Made by a program: the position numbers and the translations under genes. The notes below the pieces were generated by a model that was not told where the DNA came from, ran no database searches, and worked only from the letters and a program-made list of their open reading frames with translations. From the NCBI GenBank assembly GCA_030760725.1, contig JASWHV010000012.1, forward strand, positions 32,891,652 through 32,955,651: a stretch of DNA of 64,000 nucleotides, read 5' to 3'. This DNA is from Neostapfia colusana. Its lineage: Eukaryota > Streptophyta > Magnoliopsida > Poales > Poaceae. Below are positions 54,600 to 64,000 of the stretch, piece after piece (the stretch's first letter is position 1; every line of letters begins with the position of its first letter).

Positions 54600-56346
54600 T
54601 CACTCATCTTCCTTGAAATCCTTCTCTATCCCTTGTCGGATTCTTTCTTTGATTTCCTTTATCTCCTCATCCGTTGGCTGACCATCTCGTATCTCTTGTT
54701 CCAACGTTGGGTTTAGGTCTATTACCTCCATCTCATTCATGAACCCGAGATGTAATCGTTCAAACTCCTTAAGTAGCTCGGGTGGCAGCTCCCGAACCAT
54801 GAGTTGGTGACATGCTCCCTTTCGGCTCAGAGCATCCACTACTACATTAAGTTTTCCGGGGTGATAGTTAATTCCTACATCATAATCCTTGATGAGTTCC
54901 AACCATCGGCGTTGCCTATAATTCAGATCCGTTTGCGTGAATATATACTTGAGGCTTTTATGATCCGTATAAATGTCACATCAGTGACCAAGGATGTAGT
55001 GCCCCCAAATTTTCAAGGCGTGTACCACGACTGCGAGTTCCAGATCGTGCATAGGGTAATTCAGCTCATGTTTCTTTAGTTGCCTCGATGCATAAGCTAC
55101 CACTTGGCCTTCTTCCATAAGCACACATCCAAGTCCATGTCTTGAGGCATCACAAGATATATCGAAGCTCTTCCTCACGTCTGGCAATACCAAAACCGGT
55201 GTTGTTGTCAATCTCTTCTTTAACTCCTCAAAGCTGTCTTGACACGCTTATGTCCACTGGAATGCCTTCCCTTTTATTAGCGATTCAGTCATGGGATTCA
55301 CTATCTTGGAGACGTCCTTGATGATCGGCGGTAATATCTAGCCATTCCAAGGAAACTCCGAATGTCCTTCACATTCTACGGTGGGTTCCACTTTAACACA
55401 TCCCTCACTTTTTCGGGATCAACCGAAACTCCTCCTTTGGAGATGATGTGGCCTAAGAATGATATCTCCTTTAAAAAATTGACGCTTGCTGAACTTGGCT
55501 TACAATTGATGCTCTCATAGTTTCTGCAATGTCAGTCCCAAGTGTTCCTCATGTTCTTCCTCGCTTCTAGAATACACCATAATATCGTCGATGAAAACAA
55601 CGACGAACTTGTCGAAGTACTCCATGAAGATCTTATTCATGAGGTACATAAAGTGTGTAGACGCATTTGTCAACCCAAATGACATGAGGTTGTACTCATA
55701 CGAACCGTACCGTGTTTGAAAAGCCGTCTTGGGTATGTCAGAGGGTTTAATCTTCAGCTAGAAGTATCCCATCCGAAGATCAATCTTAGAGAAAATCCTG
55801 GTGCCTTATATTTGATCGAGCAAGTCCTCTATGCGGGGCAGCAGGTACTTATTCTTGATCGTCACTTTGTTGAGAGGCCTATAGTCTACACACATTTTTT
55901 GGGGTTCCATCCTTCTTATCTATGAAGAACACTGGGGCTCCCCACAGTGCTGAGCTTGGGCGTATAAAACCCTTATCTAGCTGCTCCTGAATTTGCTTCT
56001 TGAGCTCCACTAATTTATTAGCAGGAATCCTATATGGCCTCTTAGCTATAGGTGCAGTTTCGGGTATTAAATAAATGGCAAACTCTATGTCACGATCAGG
56101 TGGCATACCTGTCAATTCTTTCGGAAACACATCTGAATATACTTGAACCACCGGAATGCTTTCCAATGTCACACCTTCCACGTGGTTCAGCACTGCCTTG
56201 TCGGTTGCAGGTTGGGCTGCCTCGAACTTGATACGGGTACCGTGCTCACTCGTCAACTGCACGATCCTCTTAGCACATTGAGTCACTCTGTTATACTTGC
56301 TTAACCAGTCCATTCCAAGTTTTATATCAATCCCTTCAGAATCCAA
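54600..56346 (-). pseudogene. pol: reverse transcriptase and RNase H of the minus-strand family-1 element
   Basis: The segment 55879-56346 encodes the post-protease linker and RT start (LGMDWLSKYN, TAPIAKRPYRIPA, FIRPSSALWGAPVFF). RT continues in broken frames and keeps the catalytic box (VFIDDI, codons at 55581-55601). RNase H follows at 54981-55211 ([18 protein letters not shown]) and 54600-54902 ([20 protein letters not shown]). Frameshifts near 55210-55880 and around 54950 break it. It is the better-preserved RT of the two family-1 copies. Confidence 0.82.
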
Positions 56347-56382
56347 GACAATAAGGTTGGCAAGAAAATCTACCCCCTTATT

Positions 56383-56890
56383 TTAGTGCTTACTTTCGTA
56401 CATACTATTTGTACTCATCTCTCCATCGGGAGAATTAACCAGCATAGTTTGCTTCATGTGAGATATGGGTAGGTTATACTTGGCAACATACTTGGATGAG
56501 ATGAATGAATGCGATGCTCCAGAATAAAATAAAACAGTTGTTAGGTTGGAGTTGGCGATAAACATACCAATCACGACGTCCTCAGCTTGTTGTACTTCCT
56601 CAGCGGAGACGTGGTTCACATGGCCACGAGCAAAGTTTTGCTGCCCACGGTTTCCTAGTGTTGCTACTCCATTTGGCCGTGGGTTCTGCTTAGGTACATT
56701 GTTCAGCTGTCCGAGGCCTTTCTTTGGGCATTGGTTTGCAAAGTGTCCTGTTTCTCAATATGTAAACATGCCTTGTTGCCAATAGTTCCAGGGAGGTTGG
56801 GGCGAGGCTGATTTTTAGCATAAGTGCCCATGTTGGGACGGGGCGCAGGTGGTAGGCAAACGGGATGCTTGCATGATGGGACATTGCTGC
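56383..56890 (-). pseudogene. gag end and protease of the minus-strand family-1 element, active site lost
   Basis: The nucleocapsid part (about 56690-56890) can be aligned with the plus-strand gag, but the zinc knuckle is destroyed by several G-to-A changes and a one-base loss. The frame then reads HVSAEEVQQAEDVVIGMF straight into protease (56619 to 56383) with no stop between, showing that gag and pol were one frame. The protease motif is YSGASHSFIS, so the catalytic Asp is Tyr. Confidence 0.8.
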
Positions 56891-57010
56891 GGTGGCTGAG
56901 TTGACAATTAAATGCAGCAGCAAGCAGTTTTCAAAAATAGCATTTAGAAGGGTACTCCTATGTGTTTGAGTGTCCATTCTACATAGGCTTGCGTCCTGCG
57001 GTCAACATAG

Positions 57011-57022
57011 GCTCTGATGCCA
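57011..57022 (-). other. primer binding site of family 1
   Basis: TGGCATCAGAGC on the minus strand, three bases after the LTR end (GTGTCACA), is a variant of the initiator-Met site TGGTATCAGAGC. It orients the element and suggests the same primer for the plus-strand copy, whose site is outside the window. Confidence 0.8.
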
Positions 57023-57025
57023 ATC

Positions 57026-57168
57026 TGTGACACCCGGTTCCGGAAATGAACCAAGTGATATGTATGTGTGCCCAGTATGTTCATCACACATACACAAGTA
57101 TACCACAAACTGAATTAAGAACTTAACCATGTTACAAAATAGTACTTAAGTGTTTTATTATAATATAT
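57026..57168 (-). mobile_element. fragment of the 5' LTR of the minus-strand family-1 element
   Basis: The start TGTGACACCCGGTTCCGG and the next 140 bp match the family-1 LTR end as at 34108. The match stops near 57168, where plus-strand pol of family D begins, so the remainder of the LTR has been replaced or deleted. Confidence 0.8.
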
Positions 57169-58420
57169 CAATGTCTGATTCCGACTATTCCATTCATCTT
57201 GGGAGTACGAAGATGTACCATGACCTCAAGAGCAGGTATTGGTGGTATGGCATGAAGCGAGATGTCGCGGAACATGTTGGCTTATGTGACACATGTCAGT
57301 TGGTGAAAGCAGAACATCAACGACCCACGGGATTATTGCAACCACTCAAAGTGCCTGAATGGAAATGGGAAGAAATTGATATGGATTTCATAGTGGGACT
57401 ACCCAGGACCCAATCAGGATATGATTCGATATGGGTCATCATCGACAGACTAACCAAGGTAGCTCATTTCATTCCCGTGAAAGAAAGCTACAGCGGATCC
57501 AAATTGGCAGAGTTGTACATGTCCGGGATCGTGTGTTACCATGGAGTGCCGAGAAGATAGTGTCAGATCGAGGGACACAGTTCACCTCAAGGTGCTGGCA
57601 GAAGTTACATGAAACCATGGGAACTCATCTGAATTTTAGTTCTGCCTATCATCCCCAGACTGACGGACAGACGGAAAGAACCAATCAGATCCTTGAGGAT
57701 ATTTTGAGAGCGTGTGCGCTCAAGAACAACAGGAGTTGGGATAAGAACTTACCGTATGCGGAGTTCTCCTATAACAACAGCTATCAGGCTAGTATGAAGA
57801 TGTCACCGTTTGAGGCTTTGTATGGGAGGAAGTGCAGAACTCCACTATTTTGGAACCAAGCCGGGGAAAGTAAAGTGTTTGAACCCGAGGTACTACAAGA
57901 AGCCGAGGCGAAAGTGAGGGAAATTCGCAACAACTTGAGGATAGCACAGACACGACAAAAGAGCTATGTCGATGTACGGAGAAGAGAGCTCGTTTTCAAT
58001 GTGGGGGACTATGTCTACCTCAAGGTGTCCCCTATTCGAGGACTTCGTCGGTTCAAGGTGAAAGGGAAGTTATCACCTCGATACATCGGACCCTTTCAAG
58101 TTCTGGAAAGGAAAGGCGAAGTGGCATATCAACTAGAACTACCGGCTCGCCTATCGGATGTGCATGATGTATTCCATGTGTCACAGCTCAAGAAATGTCT
58201 AAGGACGCCTGAAGAGATGTTACCCATGAATGAGGGTGACGTACGAGAGGATCTTTCTTATGCCGAGCAACCGGTCAAGATTTTGGAGACAATGGATGGC
58301 CTCACAAGAAATAAAAGAATCCGGATGTGCAAGGTGCAGTGGGAGCATCACTCGGAAGAGGAAGCCACATGGGAGCGAGAAGAGGAGCTTAAGACACAGT
58401 TTCCGGAATTGTTTTCCTAG
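57169..58420 (+). pseudogene. pol: integrase and chromodomain of gypsy family D, one frameshift
   Basis: The plus-strand frame starts inside the zinc-binding region (GLCDTCQLVKAEHQ). It contains the core Asp in DMDFIVGL, a frameshift at about 57555 (GVPRR then a stop; the next frame continues EKIVSDRGTQFTS with the second Asp), the Glu region in GQTERTNQILEDIL, SPFEALYGRKCRTPLFW, the GPY/F motif (SPRYIGPFQVL) and a chromodomain-like end (YAEQPVKIL, KVQWEHHSEEEATWERE), stopping at 58418-58420. Apart from one base the reading frame is clean, so the element is younger than its neighbours. Everything before integrase is absent because the segment is joined to the family-1 LTR. Confidence 0.88.
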
Positions 58421-58447
58421 AACCACCAATCTTGAGGATGAGATTTC

Positions 58448-58460
58448 TTTTAAGGGGGGT
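58448..58460 (+). other. polypurine tract of family D
   Basis: TTTTAAGGGGGGT lies between the pol stop and the LTR start at 58466, the expected place for the plus-strand primer. Confidence 0.75.
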
Positions 58461-58465
58461 AGAGC

Positions 58466-61400
58466 TGTAACACCCCAAAATTCTGTTAAGAGGGGAATTT
58501 AAAATTTTTTGGACGTATTGCATGTGGTGCAAAAATTCAAATTCAAATTGGAATTTAAATTCAAATCAAAACCAGAAAAGAAATGGAAAAAGAAAAAGAA
58601 AAAAGAAAACCCCGGCCAGTGGGCCGAAACCCACCAGCCGACCCATCTTTTCCCGTGCCAGCCCACAGTCGCGCGCTCCTCTCTCCTCTCACTGACACGC
58701 GGGGCCCACCGTCATCTTCTTCCTCGCGCGCGCTCGGCCGACCCCGGGACACCTCTCTCTCCCGAATCCAAACTACCCTCGGAAAACCGCGTTCCCCAGC
58801 CGAATTCTGGTCCCGGACGACTCCAACTCGATCACAACCGACACGCCGCCCTCCCCCATCTATATAAACGCCGGCATCGCCCCGTTTTCCCCACCCGATC
58901 GGCTGTTCTTCCTCCCGGTGAGAACCAAAGCTCCGATCACCTTTTTATCTCGACCTTCGCTCGGGATTTCTGATCTAACGCGCCGATCTTGTTCCACCGC
59001 CTCCGGGGAAACACGCAGGTGCAGAAAACTCGGTAGATTGTGCTCTAAACACAACTCCGACGTGCATCGCCGCGATTCCATCTCGGACCTCGTCACCGAC
59101 CGCCTTCCATGGCCTCCGAGCTCGAGAAAAACCCTGAGGTGAGATCCCCGACCTCCCCTCTACCGATCTATGCCATGAAAACCCAATTTTAGGAGGTATA
59201 GACGAAGATCCGAAGTTCTCCGGTGAGATCGCCGCCTCCCGCCGCCGGGCAGCGCGGGCTGGCTCCGGCCAGGGCGACGTGGCCGCTTGTGCGCCGTCTA
59301 TTTTAAATCGCACGGTAGAATTAAAACCCCCGCGTACAGGTTCGACGTTATAATCTCAGCCGTCTGTTTTAAATCGGATCATCCACGTCAGCCCCGCATT
59401 ATAAAGGCCGGGATTCTTACGCGCTACCCCCTGGGGATCTCGGAAAATACGAGCTAGCCCCAGAAACTTCTGATCTAGCCCCTGGAACTTCAGAAATTCA
59501 TGTAAATTCAATTAAAAATCAGTTTTAGCCCCTGGACATAACAAAAATTAGCAAAACCCCTCTATTATGCATATTTAGACCCCTGGAAATTTGTAAAATA
59601 ATAAATTAGACCCTGTAGTAGGGTGAATTTACCTTTTTGACCCTATATGGTGTTAAATTTAGAAATTTGAATGTGTGACTAGGATTTAAATTTAAAAGGA
59701 AAGGCAAACACAAGTGGTTAATTAAGTTTAAACTCTACTGACACTTGGAAAACTTTAGAATGAACTAAAAATAAATTTTAGGCTGAAATGAAATCTGTTT
59801 GGGTGTTGTTCGTATTTATTAGTTCTGGAAACACATTTTTAGGCTAGGAAATAATTCTGAAAACTATTAAAAATAAATTTAAATTAGTTCACATCAGAGG
59901 AGAAGTTCAAAAGTATATTATTTAATAATTTAGATCAGAACCTATTCTGTTTAGGTGAATAAGTCCTACTATTTAATATTAAAACTCACTTTAGGCATAG
60001 AAAATAAATCTGGAAAATATAGAAAAATAGTTATGCATAACTAGAAAATGATAAATGAAGTCTCCAAATCCAAAGACTTCAGTTTAGGATTTGGTAGAAG
60101 ATCTGAAAACCCATTTGGAGTAGGAAATTACCTTCCATGCAAACTTGGTAGCTAAAGAATGTATTAAAGAATTTGTTTAAATTGGAAATTCATATATGGT
60201 GTGCAAACAGAAATCTGAATACAAAAGTTAGAAATCATATACATATGTTTAAAAGTGCATGTAGGCCAAAAATCAACACATCTAGGATAACCACAACACT
60301 TAGTAATGTGAATGACTTTCATAGGTATGTATGTGTGGTTTGTATGAAGTGAAAGTGTGAACCCTGTCTTATGGATTGTTGTTTTCTTTTGCTATGTGTA
60401 TTGGCATGAGTAGAACCTGCACCAGAGCAAATTCTCCCCTTCCAAGACCAGGACTTTCCATTCCCAGAGCAGCAGGAAGAAGGCAAGTGTCCTTGACCAC
60501 TTTGATCCTATACTGGGATGTTTAGATAGAATTCATTACATTGTCAATTGAAATATGAAACCCATGCTAGGAAGTTTCTCTAGAATTGCATTACCTTGTT
60601 TCCTTGTAGCTTGGGTTGGGATTTATTTTATCATGTCATTTATTCATATGCTTATGCTTAGCCATGCTTAGAATGGGATAATTGGGATATGAGATCATCA
60701 ATTTATTTACCTTACTCTTGAATGAGATATTATGAGTTATGTAGAGGTAGGGATCGAGGCAAGTTGGATGATTTGGTTGGTGCTGGGTGCACGAGACTCG
60801 GGTTTGTGTTTAGTACTTGCCTGGATCCTAAGGACCGGTTCATGGAGCATGTAACCTGGCTTTACCGTGCCAACCACATGCTGAGATGGGGCAGCTTGGC
60901 CAATTAATTAGGTGTATCCCCGGCGTAGTATGGGTGTGTTTGATGGTGCGGGAAGTAGGTGTCAGCTGGACTACCATATGAACCGCAAGGCTCAAGAGGG
61001 GGCCACTGCAGCAGGGTTGGAGCCTCTTGTATGCTGTTAGGGGTGAAACCTCAGTGGGCCCACGCTCATCGGGAATCCCTTTGTAAAGGCTTCGTAGTGA
61101 TCTCCTGGCTACACACCTGGGAAGTGTGAATGTGGTTCGTAGCCACTGGCATAATGGAGGTTCTTTTAGTCCACCCGACAACGGGGGATGAAATCACTAC
61201 ATATGGGTACAGTGGTGCAAACTCCGCAAAGTCAAAACTGTCATGACAGTCGTGCTCACGGTCAAGAGCGGCTTGGACTTATTCATGATTAGAGGATGAT
61301 GAATTTGGAAGTTGAGGATGTTAAGCGGGGAGCTTGACATTGGAAATGATGTTATGGTTATTTGATTATGATGATGGGTTGGGAGATTAGGATCATTTCA

Positions 61401-61883
61401 CCTGTGTAGTAATGTAGGTGCTTAATAAGCTAAGGTAATAGGTATTAATTGCGTAGTGCTTTAACCATGAGTTCAACCTCTCCTTGTATCTAGCCATGCA
61501 TGACATAACTTTCCCACACTTACTGAGTACCCACGGTACTCAAACTTACATATTTGTTGGTTTAAATTGCTGCTCAGGTCAAGGGGATGATGTGGTGTTC
61601 AATGACCAAGACTTCGGATCCGAAGAAGGATTCTAGGTTCATGGAGTCCCCCGGGCAATGCCTGTGACGGAGCCCACAAGAATAATATTCCACTGCTATT
61701 TTATTTACATGTTATGAACTTATTATCGTCCATCGAGACGTATGCTTTGTAACACATATTTATATTCGACACCTGGCTTGTAATAAATGATGCTTCACTA
61801 TTTGTCATCACATGTATGAGAAAATGATCCTGGCATACATGTGATATTCACTCGGTTGCTCTTCGGAGAAACCGGGTGTGACA
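58466..61883 (+). mobile_element. 3' LTR of gypsy family D, 3.4 kb
   Basis: It begins TGTAACACCCC after the polypurine tract and ends GGGTGTGACA. It contains a strong TATA box at 58861-58868 and a GC-rich region just after it (58880-59300), then long AT-rich noncoding sequence. The last part (60720-61250) is similar in layout to family-1 LTRs (GGTTCATGGAGC, AAGGCTTCG, GATGAAATCAC phrases), so families D and 1 are related. Confidence 0.85.
58861..58868 (+). promoter_or_regulatory. TATA box of the family-D LTR
   Basis: TATATAAA is followed by a GC-rich stretch about 30 bp on, where transcription of the retroelement would start. It is the clearest core promoter among the gypsy LTRs in the window. 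Confidence 0.6.
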
Positions 61884-62645
61884 GTCGTAGAGAGAGGGGG
61901 AGGGAGAGGAATAAAGTGAGAGTACGGGGGCCGGAGGGGGATAGAGGGAGTGAGAGTAGTGGGGAGAGAGCCGTACAAGCTCAAACTCACTTTATATATT
62001 TATTTGAATTGCAGAGATTGGCAACGGAGGCTCAAACTCCACCGCCACAGCTACCGGCACCGGGAGGAGGTAGCGAAGACGGATTCTTCGGCTCTAGAGC
62101 GAGTGGAGGAGCGACTAGAGGAGCGACTAGATCCGCGGGTAGAAGGGGTAGTGTTTAGCAAGCGGATCTCTTTTTTGTTTAATTTTTTGGATGCTTATAT
62201 AAACTGTTCTATGAGCTGACCATCGTGTCAGTTTATCCTAATTCTGTTTTTTAAAAAAATGAAAATCTTATTTACGACGGCCAGCTATACATGGCCATCG
62301 TAAGTTAACCTAATTAACTTACGACGGCCAGGGCAAGGCCATCGTAAGTTAACCTAACTAACTTACGATAGCCAGTACCCTGTCCGTCGTAAGTAAGGTG
62401 CCCAGCCCGCCACGTGGCGCGGCAATGGGCGACGGCCATTTACTTACGACGGTCGTTCCCAACCATCGTAAGTTAGTTATTTATGACGGTAACCGTCGTA
62501 AATAAAATTATTTATGGCCAAAAACTTGAAACGGCTAGAAACCATCATAAATAACATAAAACCGTCGTAAATAACTAACTTACGACGGTTTTCTGTTACT
62601 TACGGTGGTTTCTGGCCGTCGTAAGTGTGCCACATTCCTATAGTG
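61884..62645. mobile_element. terminal part of a CACTA (En/Spm-like) transposon
   Basis: The right end, read inward, is CACTATAGGAATGTGGCACAC, a typical CACTA terminus. The subterminal 62265-62620 has about a dozen copies of TTACGACGG or its complement CCGTCGTAA in both directions, the transposase-binding type repeats of this superfamily. The part at 61884-62160 has an acceptor-like TTGCAG (62010-62015) followed by about 48 codons rich in Pro and Gly, perhaps the last exon of a CACTA ORF. The left end is not in view because the family-D LTR abuts. The 3 bp beyond the end are ATG. Confidence 0.75.
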
Positions 62646-62659
62646 ATGGGTCTATTTTC

Positions 62660-63070
62660 CTCTTATTTATCTATTATCAATAAAACCAATGTATTAGCTT
62701 TGGCAGATTAGCATTCTCTTTGCTCCATTTTTTAAGTTCCCTCCTTAGAATCTTCATCTTTTTAGAGACCGTGACCGCCATATTATCAGTTCGTACGCTA
62801 CTTTTCCAGACTTTGTCTACCACCTCATGGAATCCAGAAATATACAAGCAAAATTTTCTAACCTAAAGATCTTTGCTTTAGGAATATTGGTACCTACCCG
62901 TATTTGCCATGGAATATGATCTGATACAGTTTTAACCATTAAAAAACATCAGCGTATTAGGATAATCAACCAACCATTTTATCGAAGTGAAGCACCAATC
63001 AAGTTGTTACAATAGAGGATCTAACTGATGGAACTAAGGGATCTTCTAACCACCTAGATCTTCAGGATTT
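62660..63070 (-). pseudogene. LINE (L1-type) ORF2 remnant
   Basis: The minus strand reads SDHIPWQIRVGTNIPKAKIF and RLENF, then after a frameshift GFHEVVDKVWKSSVRTDN and KKMKILRRELKKWSKENANL. This is the end of the endonuclease domain (SDH motif) and the linker before RT in plant LINE ORF2. Stops flank it on both sides and no RT domain follows. The CACTA end lies just left of it, which suggests the CACTA element inserted into this LINE. Confidence 0.65.
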
Positions 63071-63179
63071 AATGGAAATAAAATGAATCCTAAACCTGTT
63101 TATTCAAGAACGAGACTGTAAGAAACATACTGTGAGACCTATGTGTGCTGAATACATTGTCTTTGACGATAAAAGTTTT

Positions 63180-63480
63180 GAATACTACCAAAACACCTTT
63201 TTAACAAGGTCCGACTCTAGGTCCGAGCTCCTGCAAGGTCCGACGATAGGTCCGACTTGTTTTGGGTAGCTCCGGCAAGTTCCGACGTAAGGTCCGACTT
63301 GCTTTATCTAGGTCTGACTTATTTTGGCTAGGTCCGACTTGTTTTTGCTAGCTCCGGTGCTAGGTCCGACTAGCTTTGGTAAGTTACGTGCTAGGTCCGA
63401 CTAAGCTTTAGTAAGCTCCGGCGCTGGGTCCGACTAGCTTTGGTATGCTCCGGTTCAAGGTCCGGTTAGCTTTGGTATGG
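63180..63480 (+). repeat. GGTCCGACT tandem repeat tract
   Basis: AGGTCCGACT occurs about eight times, alternating with GCTCCGG and TTTGGTA phrases, in units of about 26-33 bp. Such GGTCCGAC-type arrays occur in LTRs or leaders of some grass retrotransposons, but I do not see LTR ends here. The sequence after it (63481-64000) has no gene or terminus that I recognise. Confidence 0.7.
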
Positions 63481-64000
63481 TTCGGAGCTTGATTGCAATG
63501 GTTCTGCTTTTAACTTGCAATGTTTCAAACTTGCTTTACTCTTATGAAAAGTTTGCTTAGTATTATTTTACTAAGTTTTTGGTGTGTTTTGGTGGTTATG
63601 GCTTATATCATTTTGCTATGGTTTACAACATGCTTATGTGAGGTGCTCACGTAAGATGTTGTAGTTTTGGAACTAACGAGAGTCAAGTCGAGGACTTGTG
63701 CTCGGAAGTATTGGTTGTTTATTCATGTGCAGGTGTTGCTTGAGTTCAAGACATGGCTGGTGACGGGATCCATTGAACTAGTCTTAGGGAGAAGATGAGG
63801 TTCAACAACCAAGTTCGGGAGGAATTGTGGTTGAGTTGATTGGGAGGTCGCGCAGCATGTTTGGATCAAGAACAATGCATATGAAGGTATCGTGGACGTT
63901 GTTGGAAGGTGTTTGCACGTGTGCAAGGAGTGCATGGACGTGGCAACATGGTTCCAAGGCGTGGTGAAGAGATATGGAAGTGGAGATATGGTTGAAAAGG

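Larger units (their letters stand above)
53287..57025 (-). mobile_element. internal region of a minus-strand family-1 gypsy element
   Basis: On the minus strand: primer site at 57011-57022 (TGGCATCAGAGC), a gag remnant, protease, RT, RNase H, integrase, chromodomain and the polypurine tract (53287-53305). The accessory ORF and most of gag, present in the plus-strand copy at 1-2335, are missing between 56990 and the primer site. It is otherwise collinear with the plus-strand copy and serves as a reference for its deletions. Confidence 0.85.

Noticed and set aside
58509..59313. GC-rich open frames at the start of the family-D LTR on both strands
   Set aside because: The region contains the TATA box and leader of the LTR, and the frames overlap each other without motifs.
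63485..64000. Possible retroelement leader or gene at the right edge
   Set aside because: No primer site, LTR end or coding motif is visible in the available sequence.
1..64000. CRISPR arrays, bacterial operons, riboswitches or rRNA genes
   Set aside because: Composition, introns and retroelements mark this as plant nuclear DNA, and none of these features is seen.

Overview
This is nuclear DNA from a plant, most likely a grass. It has long AT-rich intergenic stretches, a GC-rich 5' end on the only intact gene, introns with GT..AG borders, and layers of nested LTR retrotransposons, MITEs and other DNA transposons of the kinds typical of Poaceae. There are no bacterial-type operons. I find one intact protein-coding gene and one broken host-like (or transposon-derived) gene. 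Most of the remainder is transposable-element DNA or unrecognised intergenic sequence.

Layout: (1) 1-11231 is a plus-strand Ty3/gypsy chromovirus (family 1, Tekay/Del-like, initiator-Met type primer site judged from a second copy). It is cut off at the left edge and carries an extra ORF, a broken gag-pol and a 3' LTR; a solo LTR of the same family has inserted into the end of its pol with a 5-bp target duplication. (2) 11232-15977 is the 3' end of a Tat-lineage gypsy element: a decayed antisense accessory ORF, polypurine tract and an LTR with 109-bp tandem repeats. An inverted relative of that LTR lies at 22350-23450. (3) 15978-22349 is gene-poor and holds a LINE-like 3' remnant, a Tourist-like MITE with TTA duplications, a Mutator-like fold-back element with 9-bp duplications, and a 1.1-kb hAT element with a perfect 8-bp duplication. 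(4) 23970-26465 (minus) is a single-exon leucine-rich-repeat receptor kinase of a probably catalytically impaired type. (5) 28127-29292 is a SANT/trihelix-like, NAM-associated-C-terminal pseudogene. (6) 29620-31620 is a cluster of related fold-back MITEs including a 1.07-kb head-to-head inverted repeat. (7) 33480-62645 is a dense pile of gypsy fragments on both strands: an Athila-type primer site, inverted family-1 LTRs, a solo LTR of family C, a truncated family-C 3' end, a family-B element with 4.4-kb LTR and two internal deletions, a minus-strand family-1 element, and a plus-strand family-D 3' half with a 3.4-kb LTR. This is followed by the end of a CACTA transposon. (8) 62646-64000 holds a LINE ORF2 remnant and a tandem-repeat tract.

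The retroelements are not functional as they stand. Polyprotein frames are broken by stops, many of them C-to-T or G-to-A changes as expected of methylated DNA. Several catalytic motifs are lost: the reverse-transcriptase DD box is deleted in one family-1 copy, the protease Asp is replaced in the other, and an integrase Asp is replaced in the first. I found no convincing new molecular system. The most notable points are the order of nested insertions, the antisense ORF of the Tat element, the long inverted repeat as a possible small-RNA source, and the conserved loss of a catalytic Asn in the receptor kinase. Lineage names come from motif recognition by eye and were not checked by database search.
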